Shown here: piece by piece, positions 1 through 7,575 of the stretch
How the letters are laid out: every line of letters begins with the position of its first letter
How positions within the stretch are numbered: position 1 is the first letter of the stretch
Assembly: GCA_003427395.1 (NCBI GenBank)
Contig: BFEA01000169.1
Coordinates: 2,427,597 to 2,452,697, forward strand
Direction: 5' to 3'
DNA: 25,101 bases
From: Chara braunii
Taxonomy: Eukaryota; Streptophyta; Charophyceae; Charales; Characeae
Made by a program: the position numbers and the translations under genes
The notes under the pieces: generated by a model
Seen by the model: the letters and a program-made list of their open reading frames with translations, nothing else
Databases searched by the model: none
What the model was told of the DNA's origin: nothing

Positions 1-530
1 ACCCACAGCAGTTGGGACAAGAACACAAGGAAACACTCGGGACAAAATGAGAAGCGTTACAGATGATAGTAATAATAATATGATTGTGTGTGTGTTGTCA
101 TGTTCGATGTACACAACTCGACAAAATGAAAAAAAAAACATGACTGCGTCAGACTGTTTTGTCCGCATGCATTCATTCTTGGATTCTTAGATAATTCATT
201 GTAAGCTTCAGCAAGGACAACCACTCACACCCTTGACCATCCATCTGGAAGGTTCGTGCTCATGCCGTTCACCATCCATCTGTAAGGTTCCCAGGCATCT
301 ACCATCTACCATCATATACCTGCATCCACTGTTTCTTGAAATTCTGTCACAAGAGACTGCACAGACAACACAGTCAGCACAGATTTCACCAAATGAGGTT
401 GCGTGGACAGCAGAAGTACATCCAGCACAAAGGACAACCAAGCAGGCAATCACATAAACAGAAGTGCAACTGAAAGTCACCTTCTCACCAACATCTTCTT
501 ATCTGCATTGCACTTCGAAGTTCAAAACCT
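1..530. other. Unassigned sequence upstream of the U6 retrocopy
   Basis: I see no gene here. A short phrase (accatccatctg, then gaaggttc or taaggttc) occurs twice between about 236 and 290, and there are short A-runs near 129-140. Open frames of up to 90 codons exist on both strands but overlap each other and show no recognisable domain. Confidence 0.6.
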
Positions 531-671
531 AGCATTTTGGGACTTTTTTTTTTTTTTTAATGTGGACCATTTCTCGATTTATGTGTGTCATCCTTGTGCA
601 GGGGTGATGGTAATCTTCTCTGTATCGTTCCAATTTTAACGGATGTCCCGAAGGACAGCATTTTGGGACTT
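531..671. repeat. 15-bp target-site duplication flanking the U6 retrocopy
   Basis: The sequence agcattttgggactt occurs at 531-545 and again at 657-671, directly abutting the poly(A) end and the first base of U6. The last two bases of the left copy cannot be separated from the tail, so the duplication is 13-15 bp. The same phrase lies inside the uninterrupted 78-bp repeat units at 1434-1690, which therefore show the pre-insertion site. Length and position fit target-primed reverse transcription by a LINE. Confidence 0.92.
544..656 (-). pseudogene. U6: Full-length U6 snRNA retropseudogene with poly(A) tail
   Basis: U6 snRNA is the catalytic-core RNA of the spliceosome. On the minus strand the copy starts at 656 with GTCC-TTCG-GGAC, the U6 5' stem-loop. 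It continues through ATTGGAACGATACAGAGAAG, which holds the ACAGAGA box that pairs with the 5' splice site, and through CACATAAATCGAGAAATGGT near the 3' end, finishing at about 559. The 5' stem and the 3' half match plant U6 rather than animal U6. The body is about 98 nt, essentially full length. It is followed by 15 A residues (minus strand, 558-544) and flanked by a 15-bp direct repeat. No TATA or upstream element is visible on the 5' side. Several bases differ from the plant consensus in the central GCATGGCCCC region. I read it as a LINE-mobilised processed copy, not a working gene. Confidence 0.93.
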
Positions 672-865
672 AACTCCTTGCAAACAAATTTGAAATTTCA
701 CACGTTAAAGTTTAACAACAAAGTTTTAACTTGAACCACCACTCTGCCCAACGGTGAAAAATTGTCCTTCCGGGACCTTCGGAGGCCGGTAGCCTGGAAG
801 AAGTGGAGGTCAGCGGCCATTCAAGCGGAGGTCGGTGGGAAAAAAAAAAAAAGGCACGAACTTTG

Positions 866-1185
866 ACAACTTTTCGTGCTCAGAAGAATGCAGAAAGTTC
901 TGAAAATTTGAGATCCAGTAGATTTGGGTGTGATCTTTCCAGGAAAAAAATAGGGAAAAAAATATAGTTTAGACAGTCAAAATACTCGCCGTGCCGATTC
1001 GGTGCATTTTCCATTTTTTCCCACGCTGCCACCTATGGGCCAACTGGAAAGTACTCCAACTTCAGTGATTTTTCACGCTCAGAATAATGTTCAGAAAAAT
1101 CTGAAAATTCGAGATCCGGTAGATTTGGTCGGGACCTTTCTACAAAAAATATCAGAAAACTTTTTAAAAAAAATTTAGGCAGTGA
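866..1185 (+). repeat. Two diverged tandem copies, period about 199 bp
   Basis: The block around 866-985 (gctcagaagaatgcagaaag, gagatccagtagatttgg) recurs at about 1065-1185 (gctcagaataatgttcagaa, gagatccggtagatttgg) with substitutions and small indels. It is AT-rich with A-runs and no open frame. It is a simple non-coding tandem duplication, and I see nothing else between 739 and 1433. Confidence 0.7.
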
Positions 1186-1433
1186 AACACCACTGGAAAT
1201 TTCGACCAGATTTCTAAATGTACATTCTTACCACCAACAATAATGAGAAAAGCTACGATTTGATTCAGCTAATTTATGAAAATCATCTCTTTCTTTTCTC
1301 ACAAATCCTTGCTTTTTCAAAGCATCCTATATTTGAGCAGTGCCGGTTATCCACACTATGGTACCGGTAGCCCTCATGAACTTATGCTACCGTTCCCCCA
1401 AATTTTTTAGTGGCGGGGGGAGTGGTGATTTAA

Positions 1434-1690
1434 ACTTAGCATTCTGGGACTTAACTCCATTTTACAAACAACTTTCACGCTTCAAAGTTTAACAACCAAG
1501 TTTTGACTTAAACTTAGCATTTGGGCACTTAACTCCATTTTACAAACAAATTTCACACTTCAAAGTTAAACAACAAAGTTTTAACTTAAACTTATCATTT
1601 TGGGTCCTTTTTTTTACTTAGCATTTTGGGACTTAATTCCATTTTACAGACAAATTTCACACTTCAAAGTTTAACAACAACGTTTAAATG
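1434..1690 (+). repeat. 78-bp tandem repeat (acttagcattttgggactt family)
   Basis: Units start at 1434, 1512, 1590 (a truncated 26-bp copy) and 1616. Each reads acttagcattttgggactt, then taactccattttacaaac, aaatttcacacttcaaag and tttaacaacaaagtttt with few changes. Another copy at about 524-543 plus 672-738 was split by the U6 insertion. An 80-codon open frame across the array is only a by-product. The 1700-1918 stretch after it holds nothing I recognise. Confidence 0.85.
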
Positions 1691-1926
1691 TACAAAAAAA
1701 AAATTCACACTGCAAAGTTTGACAACAAAGAAAGCTAAAAACTATCACCTTTCATTGTTTTTCTTGTTCGATCCCCTCTCAATGCCTGCTATCCGCCATG
1801 CAATGCACTCTAATACATGTCATAGTTTTAACTTTACCACCTTTTCCTTAACTCTCTATTGCACCTAAAAGTTTTCAACTTTCAACTTTAACCCAACGTT
1901 TGAGTTGGGAGCAAACACCAACAGAC

Positions 1927-2019
1927 CTAGGCTACCAGCCGGGCCGCCCGGGTCCCAGGTGGCCAGCCCGTGCAAAGACCAAGGAAGGTCCCAGCAAAAA
2001 AAAAAAAAAAAAAAAAAAN

Positions 2020-2057
<38 letters not shown>

Positions 2058-2104
2058 CTTGGGCCCGGTCAGGCAAGTGACCCCGGGCCACTCTGGTAGC
2101 CTAG
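1927..2104. mobile_element. hAT-like fold-back element with 8-bp duplication
   Basis: Perfect 12-bp terminal inverted repeats, CTAGGCTACCAG at 1927-1938 and its complement at 2093-2104, enclose GC-rich arms and a central A23-N-T38 stretch. The sequence CAACAGAC occurs directly outside both ends (1919-1926 and 2105-2112), which is the 8-bp duplication expected of hAT-superfamily insertions. There is no coding capacity. The single N at 2019 marks an unresolved base in the middle of the A/T run, so the true length is uncertain. Superfamily assignment rests on duplication length alone. Confidence 0.75.
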
Positions 2105-2109
2105 CAACA

Positions 2110-2278
2110 GACCTCATTTTTATTAGAGTTTAATGAACCTAACATTCGGGTGCCCCCCCCTCCACTAGACTTCATTTTTCTATTTGAGTTCAATGAATCT
2201 AGCATTCCGGTGCCCCCACCCTACACTATACTTCATTTCTATAAGAGTTCAACCTAACACTCGAGTGCCTCCACCCCC
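2110..2278 (+). repeat. About 60-bp tandem repeat, three copies
   Basis: Three copies begin near 2110, 2167 and 2228 with the theme acttcattttt ... gagttcaatgaa ... tagcattcgggtgccccc. The first adjoins the right end of the hAT-like element. From 2280 to 2795 I find only a T-run followed by a short GA microsatellite (about 2386-2435) and no gene. Confidence 0.75.
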
Positions 2279-2798
2279 TTTGTTCTCTTTGATCACCTCT
2301 CCAACACCGCCTGCTCTCACATATGCCAAGGCATGGAAATTGTCTATCGTGGGGGCGTGGGGAATGCAGCCCTAGCTTCCCCTAAGGGAGTTCTTTTTTT
2401 ATTTTTTTTATTTTTTTTTGAGAGAGAGAGAGAGAAACATTGTCCCCTTTCCACATGTGTCTCTTCACAAACACAAATGGGTAGTGCGCCTGTAGCTACC
2501 CCAAAACTTTGGCAAATCCAGGGGCACAAGCGCAGAACATTTCCCACGCCCGTTATACCTACGGTATGGAATACTCATCCCAGACCCTTCTTTCAAAAAT
2601 CATGACCAAGGGGGTGTATGGGGGAGACCAAGGACCGGTCCTTCAAAATTTGGGTGTACCAGTACTGCCACCAATTACCTGTCCATCCACCACAAAAATG
2701 TGTAAGTTTGCCCGAAATAATTTCAAAAGAAAAAGAATAAAGCCATTCCTTACCCGACTCTATATTTGCAGATGAAAAAACAGAGATTAGATGGCTAA

Positions 2799-3215
2799 GG
2801 GTTGGACCCCACTGCTTGGCGATGCTTGGCGCCAGGAAAACATAAGCCCACAGGAACAGGCAAGCAGAAAGGGACTCCACCGCCACAGCAATTTTTGGCA
2901 CTTCCCAAGGTTTCTGTTACCCGATCAGAAAGACTTGCCTTTTCGGCCAAGTTTGCCTCTGCTTTTTCAGCACACCAGGTAATTCCCATGCCTCCTTCCC
3001 GCATGGGATGGTGGGTACGTTTGCCAAACTCTAGAGGTTGTCAAACGTACCCTCTAGATTGAGCCATCCCATGCGGAAAGAAGGCCCAGGGATCGGTTAT
3101 GCTGAAAAGCCGGAGGCAGGCAGAGTGGAAACAAAAATGCTTTCTTTTGCTGCCAGCAGTGGAGTCTCAAAAAATCTCTTCCGAAAGCTTGGCGCCAGCC
3201 AGTGGGGTCTGACCC
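2799..3215. mobile_element. TAA MITE, copy 1 (fold-back form, 417 bp)
   Basis: The left end gggttggacccca (2799-2811) and right end tggggtctgaccc (3203-3215) are inverted matches at 11 of 13 bases. TAA lies directly outside both ends (2796-2798 and 3216-3218). The interior is an imperfect palindrome centred near 3033. It has perfect inner arms gggtacgtttg (3013-3023) and caaacgtaccc (3042-3052), and perfect outer arms cgcatgggatgg (3000-3011) and ccatcccatgcg (3064-3075). No transposase is encoded. A 3-bp TWA duplication with GG-starting ends suggests a PIF/Harbinger (Tourist-like) relative. Confidence 0.85.
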
Positions 3216-3382
3216 TAAATTAGTTGAACTAAAGTTACTAAACCACCAGTTCACCAGAGCCTGGAGGCACTGCAGTGGGCGGCAAGCTTTCCAAGCAGCC
3301 CCACACTTCTTTTATTTTATGGCTGGTGCCGCCAGCCATTGTGGTCCGGTAGGCCCACAAAATTTTCGGAGTGGGAGACTAA

Positions 3383-3917
3383 GGCCCGGACCCCATCGGA
3401 ATGCGGAAAGGAAAAACTTTGCCGCGGAAGTGTTTGCAGGACCACACACCTCGAGGAAAAGTTTATGGAAAGGCCGAAATGTCATCCAAAAACCGTATTC
3501 CGGGACCCCACAGCCCGCATTTCGTGGCCTGGAAGATCTCCTGTGGACTTTTTCACATGGTCCGCGGTCTGGAAAACGGCGAGCGAAGGAAATGATGCCG
3601 CAAATTTGTGCCGAAAGCTGAGGTTGGCCCCCAGAGCCGTCTTGAACTTTTCCAAAACCAGGTCCCGTGGACGGGAGGCAGCAGCCAATAGCCATGAAGA
3701 GTGCCAAAAAAAAAAAAAAAGGAAAAAAAAAAAAAAAAAACGAGTGCCAACGGAAACAGGCAATGATTGGCTCAGCTGATTTCCAGAGGGTTTTCTAAGC
3801 GCATTTGGTCCTCTGCGATGGGGTCCCAGAAAAAGTACTTTCCGACTTTCCAAAATGACTTGCCCGCTTTTCGTGACCACACGTCTTTTCCATCCGCACC
3901 GCAGTGGGGTCCGACCC
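3383..3917 (-). mobile_element. TAA MITE, copy 2 (535 bp)
   Basis: The ends are ggcccggacccca (3383-3395) and tggggtccgaccc (3905-3917), inverted matches at 11 of 13 bases. TAA flanks both sides (3380-3382 and 3918-3920). The element is closely related to the one at 20121-20643 in opposite orientation. Both carry the subterminal phrase gcggaaaggaaaaactttgc near one end. At the other end both carry gcgggcaagtcattttggaa, then a homopolymer block, then the complement of ggcactcttcat. Open frames of 130-240 codons across it are unrelated between copies and are broken by homopolymers, so it is non-coding. Confidence 0.9.
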
Positions 3918-3920
3918 TAA

Positions 3921-4483
3921 GGCCTGGACCCCACAGGGAAAAAACGTGGAAAACCTGGTGTGGAAAAGCTTATCTCGGACTCCATCGGACAAAGCAGGCC
4001 CTCCGAAAAGCCGATTTCAGGACGGCGGGGAGATTTTCTGGGACCCCACAGCCTGGAAAACGGTATCTGGAAAAGCCACATATTCCGTTTTCACATCGGT
4101 TTCCGGTCGGAAAAGTGCGTGTGGAGGAGTTTTCACCGTATTTTTGTGCCTTTTTCCAGAGAGAAGAGGGGGGGGGGTGTAACATCTATGGTTGGAAACT
4201 CCTCGCCAACCCACCGGCCCATCCATTGTCCGCCCGAAACCGTTCCCTGGTCCACTGGACAGAGCTACGGACAACCAAAACGGTCGCAAGGCCCTTCGAA
4301 CGGACATCAGCGACCACCATCCGGTCCATCTCCAGTTTCCAGCCTTTCCAAGCTCGTGGAAACTGGCTTTTCCAGCCACTCCGGTGGGGTCCCTTCATTC
4401 CACAGGCAAACTCTTCCAAACACTCTTCCACGGAAACCCGAATCTCGTCACTTTTCCAACACTTGTCCTGTGGGGTCCAGGCC
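3921..4483. mobile_element. TAA MITE, copy 3 (563 bp), abutting copy 2
   Basis: Perfect 17-bp inverted ends: ggcctggaccccacagg at 3921-3937 and its complement at 4467-4483. TAA flanks both ends (3918-3920 and 4484-4486). The left TAA is also the right duplication of copy 2, so only three bases separate the two elements. The interior is rich in ctggaaaa/ttttccag and ggacccca motifs like the other members, with no conserved protein. A 239-codon open frame starting in copy 2 and running across this element has no domain and is rejected as a gene. Confidence 0.9.
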
Positions 4484-4630
4484 TAACAAACTTCCGCTAG
4501 TACATGACCCCAGTCACCTACACTTGAAAAGTCGGCCGTAGCCCATGTATGCCATGCACTGGTGGTTTAACAAGACAATAATCATAAGGGACAATGAATT
4601 GCCTGGCATGCAAAGTGGAGGTGGAGTCAA

Positions 4631-4745
4631 CAGCCTAACTCAGTTGGATAGGCACACAAGTGGCATTCAAGTGNTCGTGGGTTCGATGCGCAACCCAGGT
4701 GGTCGTAGGTTCAATGCACACCCACCTGGGGTACGCTTGGTGGCT
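4631..4745 (+). repeat. tRNA-like SINE-type fragment
   Basis: The phrase taactcagttggatag resembles a pol III A box, and gtgggttcgatgc a B box. The distance between them is about right for a tRNA. The T-arm does not close, and the B-box segment is followed by an imperfect duplicate (tcgtaggttcaatgcacac). An N at 4674 sits just before the B box. I see no TSD or A-tail, so this is a degenerate tRNA-derived repeat rather than a tRNA gene. The 4487-4630 and 4750-5015 stretches show nothing recognisable. Confidence 0.55.
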
Positions 4746-5020
4746 CCCAACTAGAGATAGCCTGCTGGAGCTCCCCCTGATCGGAATCAGTATGATGGTG
4801 TTTGATGGGGCGGAGGGGGCAAAAGATGGGAGGCGCAGCTACTGGCAACATAAAGGCACGGCATTGGTGCTATCAGTAGGTCCCGGTTGCTGACACCAAC
4901 CCTGCGCCCCATTATGGCGGGTGAGGAGAAGGTGACTTCCAATTTGTATTGCCGCAAGATAATACGGTTGCTGGGCATCCTATATAGGATAGCATATTGG
5001 TTTTTTTTGGGGGGCGGAAC

Positions 5021-5431
5021 CGGTATAGTGCCAGTGCCAACATGCATCTATACCCAGAAAACGGGCAGTGGAAATTATTTGCACGCCCAGGACGGAGGTC
5101 GCCCCAGGTTGGAAAATTGCGCTTATAACCAACTACCCTAATGCACAAATTATGGACATACCCAGGCAAAATTATGGGCATACCCGGGACTGAGGTGGAC
5201 CCGCCAAATTATTCCTATACCCAACTACCGGATGGCTGAAATGAAGCACAACGGTCCACTAGGTGGGCACAAGCATAATTCCGTGGTGGGTCATGGGCAT
5301 AATTTGGTCGTTGAAGGTCCTGCGGGACTGGGTTCGCCCACAATTTCACACAGGGAAAAAGTTGGGTACTGTGCAAAATTGAACGGATTCCGGGTATAGA
5401 TGCCCGTTGGCGCTGGGACTGGATATAGCGG
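5021..5431. mobile_element. Fold-back element A
   Basis: The segment 5021-5057 (cggtatagtgccagtgccaa, then catgcatctatacccag) is an imperfect inverted match to 5390-5431 (ccgggtatagatgcccgttg, then gcgctgggactggatatag). The similarity continues weakly inward. Between the arms, short phrases such as aaattatgggcataccc and gggcataatttgg recur in both orientations. No duplication could be fixed at the ends, so the boundaries are approximate. It has no coding capacity. Confidence 0.6.
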
Positions 5432-5477
5432 GTATTCCCATCTTAAGTGGGGTACAGATGCAATTTTCCCTTTTGGT

Positions 5478-5865
5478 GGAATTTGTTGAAATGCCCCTGA
5501 AAGTTAGGGCATTTCGTTAGACACCCCTAAAAGACATGGGTATGGCTAAATGCCCCTATGACAGGTTAGAAACTTTGTGAAATACCCCACTTGCAAATTG
5601 GCAATTCCCGTCATCTTTTGTGTATACCACTGCCGGGCCCTGGGCAACTTGTCCATATGCCCCAGTATGTCTGGCCGTTGGACTCTGCAGTTGGCAAAGC
5701 AAATGCACCAGCCCCTGCAGCCCACGGCCAGGGCATATGGCAAAGTTGGTGACCAGTACAGGGGCAGATGCAGAACTTTGGGGCATTTTGGCCTACCCCT
5801 GTGTTTTAGCGGTATCTCGCGAAATATCCAAACTTTTAGGGGTATTCAACAATGTTCCCAAGAAA
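5478..5865. mobile_element. Fold-back element B
   Basis: The left arm from about 5478 (gttgaaatgcccctgaaag ... gcatttcg ... aaatgcccc) is complementary with mismatches to the right arm ending near 5865 (ggggcatttt ... cgaaatatcc ... aggggtattcaac). The centre holds perfect inner arms: ccatatgccc (5653-5662) with gggcatatgg (5731-5740), and ctggccgt (5671-5678) with acggccag (5724-5731). Open frames across it are short and unrelated to known proteins. The end points and any duplication are unresolved. Confidence 0.65.
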
Positions 5866-6000
5866 AATAGAAGGTCGAGCTGATTGTACCCTTATCTCCG
5901 AACATCCGTCTGGTTCGTTCTCAAAAACTTTTTTTTAGTTTTTTTTAAGTACAATATATGTATATGTAGATAGGTAGAAAAGTCAAAAGTGCGTGATCGT

Positions 6001-6178
6001 GCCCAAGAGACTAGCTCAGTGGGTACACCCATGAACTGTTGAAAATATAGACCCGTGTTCGAATCCAGATGATGGCACTTGATGAGTAAAAGTCGTAAAA
6101 CCAGCTATTTCTGAATTACCTGGGGCCGGTCAGCTTAATGATGATATCTCAAGACCGTCGCCCTTAAAAAAAAAAAAA
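6001..6178 (+). mobile_element. tRNA-derived SINE, copy A
   Basis: Pol III promoter boxes are visible: ctagctcagtgggtac (A box) and gtgttcgaatcc (B box), about 45 bases apart. They are followed by a non-tRNA body containing attacctggggccggtcag and a terminal A-run (about 6166-6178). The same body is found again at 6619-6793, which defines a family. A clear target-site duplication was not found. Confidence 0.8.
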
Positions 6179-6179
6179 C

Positions 6180-6600
6180 TGTCTGATCAAGGGAACACCA
6201 TATCTCAACTTTCTCCGAGGAGCAGATGCCGCTCCACGGACAATGTTTCACATAAGATGGAGAATTTCTCAGCATCAGGGAATTAAAAATAAAAATAAAA
6301 CCAAGGCTTTCTGGTCGAAACCAATCTCGGCGCCGAGGAGGTGGGTCCCACTTAGCCTGATTCTCCGTTTCAGATCGTGAATCTTGACGAAATCTCCGGT
6401 CAGGAACGAAGAATCCTCCGAGTATGTGTGACTTCCCTCCGGGAGGGAGGGACTTCGTTTATCAATAGCAATATCTAAAGGCGGGCTTTCCAATCAAGGA
6501 AAATTCCTGAAAGGGGAAGAGAAGGGGGGGGGGGGGTCCTGTTCCAAGTGTGTGAAATTTTCGATTTGATATCGAAAGTCAGAAGTGTGAAAAAAGGGAA
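6180..6600. other. Unassigned spacer between the SINE copies
   Basis: I recognise no gene. A 72-codon minus-strand frame (6275-6493) contains no domain I know. There is a short palindrome, tccctccgggaggga, near 6433, and a 10-G run near 6527. Confidence 0.5.
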
Positions 6601-6618
6601 AAAAAGGGAATACCAATG

Positions 6619-6793
6619 GCCCTAGCTCAGTTGGGGTACACCCATGAACTGTTGAAATACGGACCCAAGTTCAAATCCAGATGAATGGAACTAGATGACT
6701 GACTTCTACATTACCTGGGGCCGATCGGTTTAGAGACGAATCTCAAGGCCAGATGATTGCACTCTAAGGAATGGGGGAAAAAAGGAAAAAAAA
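6619..6793 (+). mobile_element. tRNA-derived SINE, copy B
   Basis: The A box ctagctcagttggggtac and a degraded B box aagttcaaatcc are followed by the shared phrases cacccatgaactgttgaa and attacctggggccgat(c) and an A-rich tail broken by GG. It differs from copy A by point changes and a deletion in the middle, so both are old. The B box has lost the invariant G of TTCGA, which suggests it is no longer transcribable. Confidence 0.8.
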
Positions 6794-6804
6794 GTGAAAA
6801 AGTT

Positions 6805-6980
6805 CTACCGTGAGTAATAACGTACTACGCCCTGCCTGTTTACCATGAACATACTTCTTTTTCTTTTCTTTCTTTTTTGTATTCACACACCTACTGTGAG
6901 TAATAACGTACTACGCCCTGCCTGTTTACCATGAACATACTTCTTTTTCTTTTCTCTCTTTCTTTTTTGTATTCACACAC
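6805..6980 (+). repeat. Recent 86/90-bp tandem duplication
   Basis: The unit 6805-6890 (starting ctaccgtgagtaataacg) is repeated at 6891-6980 with one substitution and an extra ctct in the pyrimidine run. The high identity suggests a recent event or an assembly duplication. Confidence 0.9.
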
Positions 6981-6997
6981 CAGACTTCAACGACTGA

Positions 6998-7383
6998 GGG
7001 CCTCGCCACACTACTCCCGACTTGGCCATTTTCGGGAGTGCAGCATCGCCACACCAGCTCCCGAGTTCAAGCTGTCAGATTGAATTCGGGAGCTATCAGA
7101 ATGTGCCTCCCGAGAGCACTCCCGAACTCACCGCCTGCATAGCTTTTTTTTCGAGAGACCTCCTTCGCTCCTCCGAGTTTCATCCCAGATTCGGGAGAGG
7201 GACAAACGACTTCTGCCAGACTGCTTCACACTGATCGTGTCCATATGTGGCAAATGACATTTTCAGAATTTGAAGGCGGCCGGGTCGAGAGTGTAGTGTG
7301 GCGAAAGGCACTCCCGAGCGGGTTTTCACTTCCGGGAGCACTCCCGAAAATTTTCCCAAGTCGGGGTTGGTGTGGCGAGGCCC
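6998..7383. mobile_element. MITE with TGA duplications and internal ctcccga motifs
   Basis: Perfect 13-bp termini gggcctcgccaca (6998-7010) and complement (7371-7383) extend imperfectly to about 45 bp, including cccgacttgg and ttttcgggagtgc on both sides. TGA lies outside both ends (6995-6997 and 7384-7386). The 386-bp interior carries about nine copies of ctcccga or tcgggag in both orientations. No transposase is encoded. A 3-bp duplication fits PIF/Harbinger or CACTA, but the ends do not read CACTA and TGA is not the usual TWA, so the superfamily is open. Confidence 0.8.
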
Positions 7384-7575
7384 TGAATTTGGTCGTTTCC
7401 ACAGTTAGAAACGTCCATCAAAGTCCTAGTTTGTGTATATATCTGTAACGAACAAAGCCCAAAAAAAAACAAAAAAGCCAAAGGCCTCTATCTCCCGATC
7501 CCGAGCTCCGCGCATGCAACTCCCACACCACACTTGTTGCCAATTGTCTAGATTCCGTGCACCAGATGCAGAAGA

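Noticed and set aside
544-656. Functional U6 gene
   Set aside because: The poly(A) tail, the flanking duplication and the lack of upstream promoter elements indicate a processed copy.
3216-3222. taaatt following accc resembled a plant telomere repeat (ccctaaa)
   Set aside because: It is a single occurrence created by the MITE end plus its TAA duplication. There is no tandem array.
3312-3880. 131- and 132-codon minus-strand frames in MITE copy 2
   Set aside because: They contain poly(Phe) from homopolymers and overlap non-coding repeat sequence. The related copy does not keep the same frame.
3767-4486. A 239-codon plus-strand open frame (and 193- and 146-codon neighbours)
   Set aside because: It starts inside MITE copy 2 and runs through copy 3, has no domain, and the frame is not preserved in the homologous element at 20121-20643.
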